From: Mesorhizobium intechi
Lineage (GTDB): Bacteria > Pseudomonadota > Alphaproteobacteria > Rhizobiales > Rhizobiaceae
Assembly: GCF_002879535.1 (NCBI RefSeq)
Contig: NZ_PNOT02000239.1
Span: forward strand, 1 to 64,000
Reading direction: 5' to 3'
Length of the DNA stretch: 64,000 nt
This document shows positions 38,151 to 46,902 of this stretch, one piece after another (the first letter of the stretch is position 1; the number at the start of each line of letters is the position of its first letter). A program made the position numbers and the translations under genes. The notes beneath the pieces were generated by a model. It saw nothing but the letters and a program-made list of their open reading frames with translations. It had not been told where the DNA came from and ran no database searches.

Positions 38151-39530
38151 ATGCACAGCAGCGACAGTTCGAAGGCCATTGGCGGCATAAGCCGCGATCG
38201 CATCGCGCAATTGCGCGAGACCGAAGGCGCGGCCTTCCGCAAGGCGCGGCCGAAATCGCAAGCCAAGGTCGGCAACGGGCTGCCCGGCTTCTTTGGCGGC
38301 GTGCCGATGCACTGGATGAACGACTGGCCGACACCGTTTCCGATCCTGGTCGACAACGCCAAAGGCGCTGCGATTACAGATATAGACGGCAACAGGCTCG
38401 ACGATTTCTGCCTTGGCGACACTGGCTCGATGTTCGGCCATTCGCCGCCACCGGTAGCGCGCGCCATCCGTCGCCAGGCCGGCCGCGGCCTGACCTATAT
38501 GCTGCCCTCGGAAGACGCGCTTGCCATCGGGCCGCTGCTGCAGCAGCGTTTCGGCCTTCCATTCTGGCAGATCGCGACGACGGCGACCGATGCCAACCGC
38601 TTCGCGCTGCGCGTCGCCCGCGCCGTCACCGGGCGCGAAAAGATCCTGGTCTTCAACGGCTGCTACCACGGCTCGGTCGACGAGACGATGGTGCGGCTGA
38701 TCGACGGCAAGCCGGTGAACCGGCCCGGATTGGCGGGTGAATTCCGCGACCTGACCCGCACGGCCAAGGTGATCGAGTTCAACGACGTCGCCGCACTGGA
38801 AGCGGCATTGAAGGACAAGGACGTGGCATGCGTCATCGCCGAGCCGGTGCTGACCAATTCCTGCATGGTTCTGGCCGACCCTGGTTTCCATGACGCGTTG
38901 CGAAAGTTGACGCGCGAAGCCGGCACACTGCTCCTGATCGACGAGACGCACACCATCTCGACCGGCCCCGGCGGCTACACCAGGAAATACGGGTTGGAAC
39001 CCGACTTCTTCGTGCTGGGCAAGCCGATCGCCGGCGGCGTGCCGGCAAGCGTGTGGGGCATGAGCGACGAGGTCGCCTCGCGCTACGCGGACTACAACAG
39101 GACCAAGGAGCCCGGCTATTCCGGCATGGGCACGACGCTGTCGGCCAACCCGCTGCAGTTCGCCACCATTCGCGCCACGCTAGAAGAAGTGATGACGGCG
39201 GAGAACTATGACCGCATGGACCATCTGGCGCGGCGGCTCGATGCCGGACTGACCGGGGTGATCGACCGCTATCGTCTGCCCTGGCATGTCGCGCGAGTCG
39301 GTGCCCGTGTAGAGTTCATCTGTGCACCCGGACCGTTGCGCAACGGGGCGCAAGCCGAGACCGCGCATGCGCCGGAACTGGAGGCCGCCATCCATGTCGC
39401 GCTGGTCAATCGCGGCGTGCTGATCGCGCCCTTCCACAACATGATGCTGATCTCGCCGGCGACGTCAGGCGCTCAGGTCAACCGGCTGATCAGCGCCTTC
39501 GGCGCGGTTGCGGCAAAGCTTGCGGCATGA
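38151..39530 (+). CDS. Class III aminotransferase (glutamate-1-semialdehyde aminotransferase-like)
   Basis: 459 residues. Motifs of the class III PLP-dependent family: GDTGSMFGHSPPPVARAI, CYHGSVDETM, DETHTIS (Asp to the pyridine nitrogen) and the Schiff-base lysine in FVLGKPIAGG. It is related to glutamate-1-semialdehyde aminomutase and to omega-amino acid aminotransferases, but hemL itself is unlikely to be paired in this way. ATG 38151 has AGAGGGG upstream. The last four bases overlap the glutamine synthetase-like gene, showing tight coupling. Together they may act on an amine or amino acid used as nitrogen source. Confidence 0.88.
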   Translation: MHSSDSSKAIGGISRDRIAQLRETEGAAFRKARPKSQAKVGNGLPGFFGGVPMHWMNDWPTPFPILVDNAKGAAITDIDGNRLDDFCLGDTGSMFGHSPPPVARAIRRQAGRGLTYMLPSEDALAIGPLLQQRFGLPFWQIATTATDANRFALRVARAVTGREKILVFNGCYHGSVDETMVRLIDGKPVNRPGLAGEFRDLTRTAKVIEFNDVAALEAALKDKDVACVIAEPVLTNSCMVLADPGFHDALRKLTREAGTLLLIDETHTISTGPGGYTRKYGLEPDFFVLGKPIAGGVPASVWGMSDEVASRYADYNRTKEPGYSGMGTTLSANPLQFATIRATLEEVMTAENYDRMDHLARRLDAGLTGVIDRYRLPWHVARVGARVEFICAPGPLRNGAQAETAHAPELEAAIHVALVNRGVLIAPFHNMMLISPATSGAQVNRLISAFGAVAAKLAA

Positions 39531-40942
39531 GACAAGCGGTCATGGACAATGCCATCGTGACCTCCCCTTCGGGGTCCTCGCCCACCGAAGCGCAAGCCTT
39601 TCTCGACGCCCATCCCGAGATCGAAGCCTTCGATATCGTGCTGACCGACGCCAATGGCGTCGGCCGCGGCAAGATCGTGCGCCGGCATGAGTTGAAAAGC
39701 ATTTTCGAGGGCGGCCGGCATATGCCGATCTCGATCCTCGGCCTCGACATCACCGGCGAGGACGTGCACGAGACCGGACTGATCTGGACCACAGGCGACG
39801 GCGACCTCCGGGCCTGGCCTATCCCCGGCACGCTGGTGCCGCTCTACGGCACCAGTCCGCCGCGCGGCCAGGTGCTGATGGCGATGTACCATCTCGACGG
39901 CCAGCCCATGTCGTCGGATCCGCGGCTGGCGCTGGCCCGGCAGGTCGAGATCCTCGCGGCCAGGGGCCTTTACCCGGCGGGGGCGTTCGAGCTGGAATTC
40001 TTCCTGCTGGCCAATGAGCGCGACGCCGACGGCAAGGTGCAGCCGGCGCGCGCCGTGCTTGATGGTCGCGTCTCGGGCAAGACGGAGGTCTATTCGGTCG
40101 ACCATCTGCACGGCATGGAGCCGCTTTTCTCCGACATCTACGCCGCCGCCAAGGCGCAAGGCATTCCGGCCGAGACGGTGATATCGGAATATGCGCCGGG
40201 CCAGTACGAGCTGACGCTGAACTACCGCAAGGATGTGATGCGGGCGGCGGACGACCTTGTCATGCTGAAGCGGCTGGTGCGGGCGCAGGCGCGCCGCCAT
40301 GGCGTCACCGCCTGTTTCATGGCCAAGCCGATCGAGAAATATGCCGGCTCGGGCATGCATTTTCACGTCTCGCTGCAGGACAGAGCCGGCCGCAACGTAT
40401 TTGCCGAGGCCGGCGGCGAGAGCTGGTCGCTACCCCTGTTGCAAGGGCTGGGCGGGCTGATCCAGACGATGGCGGAATCGATGCTGGTGTTTGCGCCGCA
40501 CGCCAATTCCTGGCGGCGCTTCGTCTCGCAATCCTATGCGCCGGTGGCGCCGACCTGGGGCGTCAACAACCGCTCGGTGGCGCTGCGCGTGCCGGCCGGC
40601 GAGGCCAAGAACCGGCGCATCGAGCACCGGCCGTCCGGCGTCGACGCCAATCCCTACCTGATCGCCGCGACGGTGCTGGCCGGCATTGTCAAAGGCCTCG
40701 ACGAAGGGCTCGATCCCGGCCCTGAAACGACCGGAAATGGCTATGAAGCGGCCGTTACCCGCACGACGATGCCGGCGGACTGGCGCGCCGCGATCGAAGC
40801 CGCCAGGGCTTCGAGCTTCCTGAAAGGCGCACTCGGCGAGGACCTGCACCGCACTTTCGTGGCCATCAAACAGTCCGAATATCTGCGCGTGGCACGCACG
40901 GTCAGCGAACTGGATTATCATCTCTATCTGCACGAGGTGTGA
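39527..40942 (+). CDS. Glutamine synthetase-like ligase (gamma-glutamylation enzyme family)
   Basis: 471 residues of the glutamine synthetase family, closest in style to the group that includes PuuA-type gamma-glutamylpolyamine synthetases rather than the nitrogen-assimilating GlnA. Metal- and ATP-binding motifs include GAFELEFFLL, ISEYAPGQYEL and GSGMHFHVSL, with the later ATP/phosphate-binding Arg in NNRSVALRVP. It should attach glutamate to an amine in an ATP-dependent way. It overlaps the aminotransferase gene by four bases (ATGA), so both serve the same pathway. The amine substrate is not evident; no cognate hydrolase is adjacent, though one family member is at 27369. Confidence 0.88.
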   Translation: MRQAVMDNAIVTSPSGSSPTEAQAFLDAHPEIEAFDIVLTDANGVGRGKIVRRHELKSIFEGGRHMPISILGLDITGEDVHETGLIWTTGDGDLRAWPIPGTLVPLYGTSPPRGQVLMAMYHLDGQPMSSDPRLALARQVEILAARGLYPAGAFELEFFLLANERDADGKVQPARAVLDGRVSGKTEVYSVDHLHGMEPLFSDIYAAAKAQGIPAETVISEYAPGQYELTLNYRKDVMRAADDLVMLKRLVRAQARRHGVTACFMAKPIEKYAGSGMHFHVSLQDRAGRNVFAEAGGESWSLPLLQGLGGLIQTMAESMLVFAPHANSWRRFVSQSYAPVAPTWGVNNRSVALRVPAGEAKNRRIEHRPSGVDANPYLIAATVLAGIVKGLDEGLDPGPETTGNGYEAAVTRTTMPADWRAAIEAARASSFLKGALGEDLHRTFVAIKQSEYLRVARTVSELDYHLYLHEV

Positions 40943-41011
40943 TGCGCCTGTGAGGGGCGGCGATCACTTTTTCGCCGCCTGTGTCAAATGAGGTAGCGCG
41001 ACAGTCATCGG

Positions 41012-41026
41012 GAACATATCATGAAC
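41012..41026 (+). promoter_or_regulatory. Candidate LexA (SOS) box GAAC-N7-GAAC
   Basis: GAAC at 41012-41015 and 41023-41026 are separated by exactly seven bases, fitting the direct-repeat LexA operator described for rhizobia and relatives. It lies three bases before the start codon of the radical SAM repair gene, so a bound LexA would block transcription or its early elongation. The position is close to the start, but the downstream function (DNA repair) supports it. Confidence 0.6.
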
Positions 41027-41028
41027 GG

Positions 41029-42264
41029 ATGAGTGTTCTCACCGTACGTGAAAAGCTGGCGATCCTGTCCGACGCCGCCAAATATGATGCTTCCTGCGCC
41101 TCATCCGGCTCGGTGAAGAAGGATTCGCTGAAATCCGGCGGCATCGGTTCCACCGAAGGCATGGGCATCTGCCATTCCTATGCACCGGACGGCCGCTGCA
41201 TTTCGCTCCTGAAGATCCTGCTCACCAATTTCTGCATCTACGACTGCAGCTATTGCATCAACCGCTCGTCATCGAATGTACGTCGCGCCCGCTTCAGCAT
41301 CGACGAGGTGGTGAAACTGACCATGGATTTTTACCGGCGCAACTATATCGAGGGCCTGTTCCTGTCCTCTGGCGTCATCCGCTCGCCTGATGAAACCATG
41401 GGCGAGATGGTCGAGGTGGCGCGACGGCTGCGGCTGGAAGAGAAATTTTCCGGCTATATCCATCTCAAGACCATTCCGGAAAGCTCTGCCGAACTTGTCG
41501 AGAAGGCGGGGCTGTATGCGGACCGGCTGTCGATCAATGTCGAGCTGCCCACCGATGAGGGCGTCAAGAAACTGGCGCCGGAAAAGAAGCCGGAGACGAT
41601 CCGTCTTTCCATGGCCAGGCTCCGTCAGAAGATGGAGGAAAAGGCCGAACCAACGCTGAGGACCAAGAAGCGCGAGCGCTTCGCACCGGGTGGGCAAGCG
41701 ACGCAGATGATCGTCGGCGCCGACGAGACATCCGATGACGGCATATTGCACACCAGCGCGCGGCTCTACGGCAGCTATCACCTGCGGCGGGTCTACTATT
41801 CCGCCTTCAGCCCGATCCCCGACTCGTCATCATCCCTGCCGCTGCAGAAGCCGCCGCTGATGCGCGAGCATCGGCTTTATCAGGCCGACTGGCTGGTGCG
41901 TTTTTATGGGTTCTCGCAGCCGGAGATCCTGGAGGGCAGCGAAGACGGCATGCTTGACCTCGCCATCGACCCGAAGCTCGCCTGGGCGCTGCGCAATCGC
42001 GGCCAGTTTCCAGTCGACATCAACCGCGCGGATCGCGAGGCGCTGCTGCGCGTACCCGGCCTCGGCACCAAGGTGGTGGCGAAAATCCTGGAGACGCGCC
42101 GCCACCGGCGAATGCGGCTCGAAGATGTCGGCCGGATCTGCCATTCGATTGCCATGCTGCGGCCATTCATCATTGCCGAAGGCTGGTCTCCAGGCGCGGC
42201 CACCGACAAAACCGGCCTGCGCGACACCATCGTGCGTTCCTGCGAACAGCTGTCGTTGTTTTGA
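41029..42264 (+). CDS. Putative DNA modification/repair radical SAM protein
   Basis: 411 residues from ATG 41029. The radical SAM cluster is CIYDCSYC (C-x3-C-x2-C), with SSGVIRSPDETMGEMVE and conserved N-terminal AAKYDASCASSGS. Near the C-terminus FPVDINRADREALLRVPGLGTKVVAKIL is a helix-hairpin-helix DNA-binding motif. This is the family labelled as putative DNA modification/repair radical SAM protein, usually found next to a uracil-DNA glycosylase-like gene, as here. It probably performs radical chemistry on damaged or modified bases; the reaction is unknown. A GTG at 40981 could extend it, but the shorter start fits the family and leaves the SOS box upstream. Confidence 0.9.
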   Translation: MSVLTVREKLAILSDAAKYDASCASSGSVKKDSLKSGGIGSTEGMGICHSYAPDGRCISLLKILLTNFCIYDCSYCINRSSSNVRRARFSIDEVVKLTMDFYRRNYIEGLFLSSGVIRSPDETMGEMVEVARRLRLEEKFSGYIHLKTIPESSAELVEKAGLYADRLSINVELPTDEGVKKLAPEKKPETIRLSMARLRQKMEEKAEPTLRTKKRERFAPGGQATQMIVGADETSDDGILHTSARLYGSYHLRRVYYSAFSPIPDSSSSLPLQKPPLMREHRLYQADWLVRFYGFSQPEILEGSEDGMLDLAIDPKLAWALRNRGQFPVDINRADREALLRVPGLGTKVVAKILETRRHRRMRLEDVGRICHSIAMLRPFIIAEGWSPGAATDKTGLRDTIVRSCEQLSLF

Positions 42265-42266
42265 CC

Positions 42267-43736
42267 ATGCAGCCGGCAGAGCTCAACCTGGTCCGCTACA
42301 AGGTCTTGCTCGAAAGCGAGACCGATTTTGCCGGTTGGCGCGACGCGGCCCGGCGCCTGGCTCTGAACGAGGTCAGGCCCGAAGATGTCAGCTGGCATGT
42401 CGCGGCCGGCGCGGACCGGACGCAGCGGGATTTACCGGCCCCGCCTGCCGACGCACAACTTGTGGTGCCGCGCGACTTCATCGGGCACGCCGAAACCGCC
42501 CTCTGCCATTCCGACCCCACCCGGTTCGCCTTTCTCTACCGGATGCTGTGGCGGCTGCGCACCGAGCCGAAGCTGCTGTCGATCGCCTCGGATCCCGACA
42601 CCAGGCGGCTCGAAGCCATGGAGAAAGCGGTGCGGCGCGACAGCCACAAGATGCATGCCTTCGTGCGTTTCCGGAAGATTGGCGATGGCGCCGAGGAGCG
42701 TTATGTCGCCTGGTTCGAACCCGATCATTTCATCGTCGAGCGCAATGCGGATTTCTTCGTCAGGCGTTTCACCGGCATGCGCTGGACGATCCTCACGCCT
42801 TACGCCTGCGCCGACTGGAACGGTGAAAGACTGGCGATCGGGCCGGGTGCGGCCAAAGGCGATGCTCCGACCGAGGATGACATCGAGGCGCTATGGCGCA
42901 CCTATTTCGAGAACATCTTCAATCCGGCACGGCTGAAGGTGAAGGCCATGCGAAAGGAGATGCCGAAGAAATATTGGCGGAACCTTCCCGAGGCCTCGCT
43001 CATTCCAGAGCTGATCGCAGGAGCGGACAAGGCCGCCAAGGAGATGATTGCAAGAATGCCGACAACGCCCGCACCGCATCACGCCAAGGTGCAGGCGAAG
43101 TATTGGCCGAAGCATGAGCCGACGCAGATGCCGGAAGATGATGCCGCCAGCAGCATTTCGGAGTTGCGCGAGGCCGCGAAAGGGTGCCGCCGTTGCCAGC
43201 TATGGCGCGATGCGACGCAGACCGTGTTCGGCGAAGGGCCTGATAATGCCAAGGTCATCTTCGTCGGCGAACAGCCGGGCGACCAGGAAGACCTCGCCGG
43301 CAAACCTTTTGTCGGTCCGGCCGGCAAGGTGTTCGACGCGATCCTCGACGACGCGGGGGTCGACCGCCAGAAGGTCTACGTCACCAACGCGGTCAAGCAC
43401 TTCAAATTCGAGCCGCGCGGCAAGCGCCGCATCCATTCCAAGCCGAATGCCGGCGAAGTTCAGGCCTGCCGCTGGTGGATCGACAGGGAATTCGCGTTGA
43501 TCAAGCCGGATCTCGCCGTGGCTCTCGGCGCCACGGCTGCCTTGTCCTTGCTGGGCAAGGCCATAGCGGTGACGAAGATGCGCGGCCAGGTAATCGAGCG
43601 CGAGGATGGTTTGCGCGTGTTCATCACCATCCATCCCTCCTTCATCCTGCGCATCCATGAGCCTGCGGACAAGGAAGCCGAGCGCGAGCGCTTCCTGAGG
43701 GATATGAGAGAGGTGAAGCGGCTGATGGCTGCCTGA
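42267..43736 (+). CDS. UdgX-type uracil-DNA glycosylase fused to a DUF4130-like domain
   Basis: 489 residues. Residues 1 to about 245 form the DNA-metabolism domain DUF4130-like (FLYRMLWRLR, KMHAFVRFRK, FEPDHFIVERNADFF). The C-terminal half is a family 4-like uracil-DNA glycosylase: C307-x2-C310 iron-sulfur ligands, VGEQPGDQEDLAGKPFVGPAG, NAVKHFKF, C401 and HPSFILRI. The insert GKRRIHS holds the KRRIH motif (386-390), whose His forms a covalent bond with uracil-site DNA in mycobacterial UdgX. A TTG at 42261 overlapping the previous stop is an alternative start; ATG 42267 is preferred. It is coupled to the radical SAM gene. Confidence 0.92.
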   Translation: MQPAELNLVRYKVLLESETDFAGWRDAARRLALNEVRPEDVSWHVAAGADRTQRDLPAPPADAQLVVPRDFIGHAETALCHSDPTRFAFLYRMLWRLRTEPKLLSIASDPDTRRLEAMEKAVRRDSHKMHAFVRFRKIGDGAEERYVAWFEPDHFIVERNADFFVRRFTGMRWTILTPYACADWNGERLAIGPGAAKGDAPTEDDIEALWRTYFENIFNPARLKVKAMRKEMPKKYWRNLPEASLIPELIAGADKAAKEMIARMPTTPAPHHAKVQAKYWPKHEPTQMPEDDAASSISELREAAKGCRRCQLWRDATQTVFGEGPDNAKVIFVGEQPGDQEDLAGKPFVGPAGKVFDAILDDAGVDRQKVYVTNAVKHFKFEPRGKRRIHSKPNAGEVQACRWWIDREFALIKPDLAVALGATAALSLLGKAIAVTKMRGQVIEREDGLRVFITIHPSFILRIHEPADKEAERERFLRDMREVKRLMAA

Positions 43737-43745
43737 ACCGGTCGC

Positions 43746-45011
43746 CTATCGGATCAGGAGCGCCCTCAGATCATTGACATTCGTGCCGGTCGGACCGGGG
43801 ACGAAAAGATCGCCAATTGCATTGAACGCCGTCCAGGCGTTGTTGCCGGACAGCATCGCCTTGGCATCGACGCCGACGGCGCGCATGCGCGAGACGGTCG
43901 AACCGTCGGCGAAGGCTCCGGCATTGTTTTCCGAACCGTCGATGCCGTCGGTATCGGCCGCAAGCGCATGAATGCCTTGCACGCCACTGATGCCGATGGC
44001 GAAGGCAAGCAGGAATTCCGAATTGCGGCCGCCCTTGCCTTTTGCCCGCAAGGTCACGGTTGTCTCCCCGCCCGAGAGAATGAGGACCGGCTTCGGAAAT
44101 GGCCGGTTGCGCGTCGCCACTTCGCGCGCGATGGCCGCGTGGACGCCGCCGACCTCACGCGCTTCGCCCTCGATGGCATCGGAGAGGATGACGGCTTCTA
44201 TGCCTTGCCGCCTGGCTTCCGCCGCTGCTGCTTCCAGAGACACGCCGGCCGAGGCGATCAGATGCACTTCATTGCGTGAAAAGCGCTGGTCGTCGGGACA
44301 TGGAGCGTCGGCCGCCGGCGCATTGATATGCGCCACCACCGGGGCCGGCAGCTTCATGCCATAGGCCGATATCGACGCCAGCGCGTCTTCCCGGCTGCCG
44401 GTATCGGGAACCGTCGGACCGGAGGCGACAAGGGCGGGATTGTCGCCGGGAATGTCGGAGACCACCAGCGACACCACCTTGGCCGGCCAGGCAGCGGCGG
44501 CCAGCCGGCCGCCCTTGATGGTCGAGACATGCTTGCGGATGGTGTTCATCGCCGCGATCGGCGCGCCGGAGGCGAGCAATGCCTCGTTGACGGCGATCTC
44601 GTCGGCCAGGGTCAGGCCGGCGGCCGGTGATGGGAGCAGCGCCGAACCGCCGCCGGAAATCAGCGCCACGACCAGATCGTCCGCGGTCAGTCCCTGGACC
44701 TTTTCCAGCAGTCGCCGTGAGGCCTCGAGGCCAGCGGCGTCCGGCACAGGGTGTGCCGCCTCGATGATCTCGATGCGTTGGCATTTCGCGCCATAACCAT
44801 AGCGGGTGACGACCAGCCCCTCGATCGGCCCGTCCCAGACCTTCTCGAACGCCGCCGCCATCTGCGCCGAACCTTTGCCGGCACCAATCACGATGGTGCG
44901 GCCCTTTGGCCTGGCAGGCAGATGGTCCCTGATCGTCCGTTCCGGATCGGCGGCGGCAACCGCGGCGTCGAAGATGGAGGTGAGGAAGGCCTTGGGGTCG
45001 AGCACGGTCAT
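43746..45011 (-). CDS. Glycerate 2-kinase (MOFRL / DUF4147 family)
   Basis: 421 residues. The N-terminal DUF4147 domain has [37 protein letters not shown] and the conserved [17 protein letters not shown]; the C-terminal MOFRL domain has [28 protein letters not shown]. It phosphorylates D-glycerate to 2-phosphoglycerate. The start at 45011 overlaps the UPF0303 gene by four bases. Next to purine-degradation genes this makes sense: ureidoglycolate yields glyoxylate, which can be converted to glycerate. The carboligase and semialdehyde reductase needed for that are not in the window. Confidence 0.92.
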   Translation of the reverse strand: MTVLDPKAFLTSIFDAAVAAADPERTIRDHLPARPKGRTIVIGAGKGSAQMAAAFEKVWDGPIEGLVVTRYGYGAKCQRIEIIEAAHPVPDAAGLEASRRLLEKVQGLTADDLVVALISGGGSALLPSPAAGLTLADEIAVNEALLASGAPIAAMNTIRKHVSTIKGGRLAAAAWPAKVVSLVVSDIPGDNPALVASGPTVPDTGSREDALASISAYGMKLPAPVVAHINAPAADAPCPDDQRFSRNEVHLIASAGVSLEAAAAEARRQGIEAVILSDAIEGEAREVGGVHAAIAREVATRNRPFPKPVLILSGGETTVTLRAKGKGGRNSEFLLAFAIGISGVQGIHALAADTDGIDGSENNAGAFADGSTVSRMRAVGVDAKAMLSGNNAWTAFNAIGDLFVPGPTGTNVNDLRALLIR

Positions 45012-45511
45012 TCAGCTTCCGAAGCCAGTGCCAGCCCACGCCTGTCGACACCCAGATGATCGCACAGCGCATCGACGACCACGCCGTGATCCTCACGCTC
45101 CGGAAGCCCGGAGACCGCGATCACGCCGATGACGCCGGCGCCCTTGACCGTCACCGGAAAACCGCCGCCGGCGAGCACATAGTCGGAGATGTCGAGGCCT
45201 TCGCCAATCTTGAAGGCGCGGTCGGGGCGTTGCTGCTCCAGCACCATGCGGTAGGTGCTTCTCAGGAACCGTTTCACCACATTGATCTTGCGGCGCGCCC
45301 AATCGGGATTGGAAGCGTTCGATCCCGGCATGGCCGCATAGAACAGCGGCCGGTCCCACAGCCTGATGTCGACGATGATGGGCAGGTTTTCGGTGATTGC
45401 GCGGTGGCGGATGGCGGAGCCGATCTTGAAGGCGACGGCCTCATCGAAGGCCGGGAAGACAAGAACTTCTTCCTGTTTGCGGATCAGAGCGATGTCGTCA
45501 GCAACGGCCAT
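45008..45511 (-). CDS. UPF0303 / heme-degrading-domain family protein
   Basis: 167 residues of the UPF0303 family (PduO/GlcG-like fold): [23 protein letters not shown] at the start, then [17 protein letters not shown] and [26 protein letters not shown]. The role is unclear; related proteins bind heme or act as small-molecule sensors. It precedes and overlaps the glycerate kinase gene, and lies 76 bases downstream of guaD on the same strand, so it belongs to the guanine/glyoxylate transcription group. A role in glyoxylate or glycerate metabolism is only a suggestion from context. Confidence 0.85.
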   Translation of the reverse strand: MAVADDIALIRKQEEVLVFPAFDEAVAFKIGSAIRHRAITENLPIIVDIRLWDRPLFYAAMPGSNASNPDWARRKINVVKRFLRSTYRMVLEQQRPDRAFKIGEGLDISDYVLAGGGFPVTVKGAGVIGVIAVSGLPEREDHGVVVDALCDHLGVDRRGLALASEAE

Positions 45512-45587
45512 GTCGTTCCCCTGTCAACTTCGCCGCACGCTTTGACCGATGGCTGCCTCCGGGTCAAGCAATGAACGCATCAGGTGC

Positions 45588-46901
45588 CTAATTCGCGATG
45601 TCGCTCTTGGCGGCTCGCCCGGCGACATAGACCTCGCGCACGGCGCGGTCGTCGCCCAGCGTCTGCAGCAAAAACAATTCCTGCGCCAGCGTCTGCGCCG
45701 TTTCCATCCTCAGCCGCATCGCCGGCGTCGCCCGGGCGTCGAGCACGACGATGTCGGCGTCGGTGCCCTGATCCAGCGTGCCGATCTTGCCGACCACGGA
45801 CAGCGCCTCGGCATTGCCGCGCGTGATCTGCCAGAAGGACTGGAAAGGGTTCAGTTTCTCGCCGTTCAGCGCGATCACCTTGTATCCCTCGTCCATGGTG
45901 CGCAGCATGGAATAGTTGGTGCCGCCGCCGACATCGGTGGCAGCGGCGATCCTGAGCGGCTTGTCACGGCGGCGAAAGCGCTGGTAGTCGAAAAGACCGG
46001 AGCCGAGGAACAGGTTCGAGGTCGGGCAGAACACAGCCACCGAGCCGCTCTGCGAAAGCGCATCCGCCTCACGTTCCGACAGATGGATGCAGTGGCCGAA
46101 CAGGCTCTTTTTGCCCAGCAACCCGTAATGTTCGTAGACGTCGGTGTAGTCGCGCGACCGGGGATAAAGCTGCTGCGTGAAGGCGATCTCGGCGTGGTTT
46201 TCCGACAGGTGCGTCTGCATGTGCAGGTCGGGATGCTCGCGGCACAGAGCGCCGGCCATCTCCATCTGCTCCGGCGAGGAGGTGATGGCGAAGCGTGGGG
46301 TGATGGCATAGTGCTGGCGCCCCTTGCCGTGCCACTCCTTGATCAGCGCCTTGGTGTCGTCATAGCCGGATTGCGGCGTGTCGAGCACGCCTTCGGGCGC
46401 GTTGCGGTCCATCATCACCTTGCCGGCGATGTTGAGCATGTTGCGGTCGTGCGACTCGGCGAAAAAGGCTTCGGCCGAAGCCTTGTGCACCGAGCAGTAG
46501 GCGGTGACCGTCGTGGTGCCGTGCCGCACCATCTCGTCGAGGAAGAGCCGCGCGATGCGTCGGCCATGCTGGGCGTTGGCGAATTTCGTCTCTTCGGGAA
46601 AAGTGTAGGTGTTCAGCCAGTCGAGCAGTTCGGCGCCGTAGGACGCGATGACCTGCATCTGCGGGAAATGCACATGGGTATCGATGAAGCCTGGCAGCAA
46701 GAGGTGCGGCCGGTGATCGATTTCCTTGGCCGCCTCACCGGCCTGCCTCTCGACATCGCGGTAGGCGCCTGAGGCGACGATCCGACCGTCGCTTATCAGC
46801 ACGCCGCCATCTTCCTCGTAAAGCCAGGCCGCATGGTCGTCGATGGTTTCAGGCCAGCGCACGAAGGACAGCGTGCGGCCGCGCAGAAGTGTCGAGGTCA
46901 T
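45588..46901 (-). CDS. guaD: Guanine deaminase
   Basis: 437 residues from ATG 46901. It hydrolyses guanine to xanthine and ammonia. Amidohydrolase motifs: GFIDTHVHFPQMQVIASYG (metal-binding His pair and substrate Gln), QTHLSENHAEI, FGHCIHLSE, and ATDVGGGTNYSMLRTMDEGYK with the last metal ligand Asp. Its start codon is one base from the stop of the urate hydroxylase gene, so the two are translationally coupled. A frame running further upstream is not needed. Confidence 0.95.
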   Translation of the reverse strand: MTSTLLRGRTLSFVRWPETIDDHAAWLYEEDGGVLISDGRIVASGAYRDVERQAGEAAKEIDHRPHLLLPGFIDTHVHFPQMQVIASYGAELLDWLNTYTFPEETKFANAQHGRRIARLFLDEMVRHGTTTVTAYCSVHKASAEAFFAESHDRNMLNIAGKVMMDRNAPEGVLDTPQSGYDDTKALIKEWHGKGRQHYAITPRFAITSSPEQMEMAGALCREHPDLHMQTHLSENHAEIAFTQQLYPRSRDYTDVYEHYGLLGKKSLFGHCIHLSEREADALSQSGSVAVFCPTSNLFLGSGLFDYQRFRRRDKPLRIAAATDVGGGTNYSMLRTMDEGYKVIALNGEKLNPFQSFWQITRGNAEALSVVGKIGTLDQGTDADIVVLDARATPAMRLRMETAQTLAQELFLLQTLGDDRAVREVYVAGRAAKSDIAN

Positions 46902-46902
46902 G

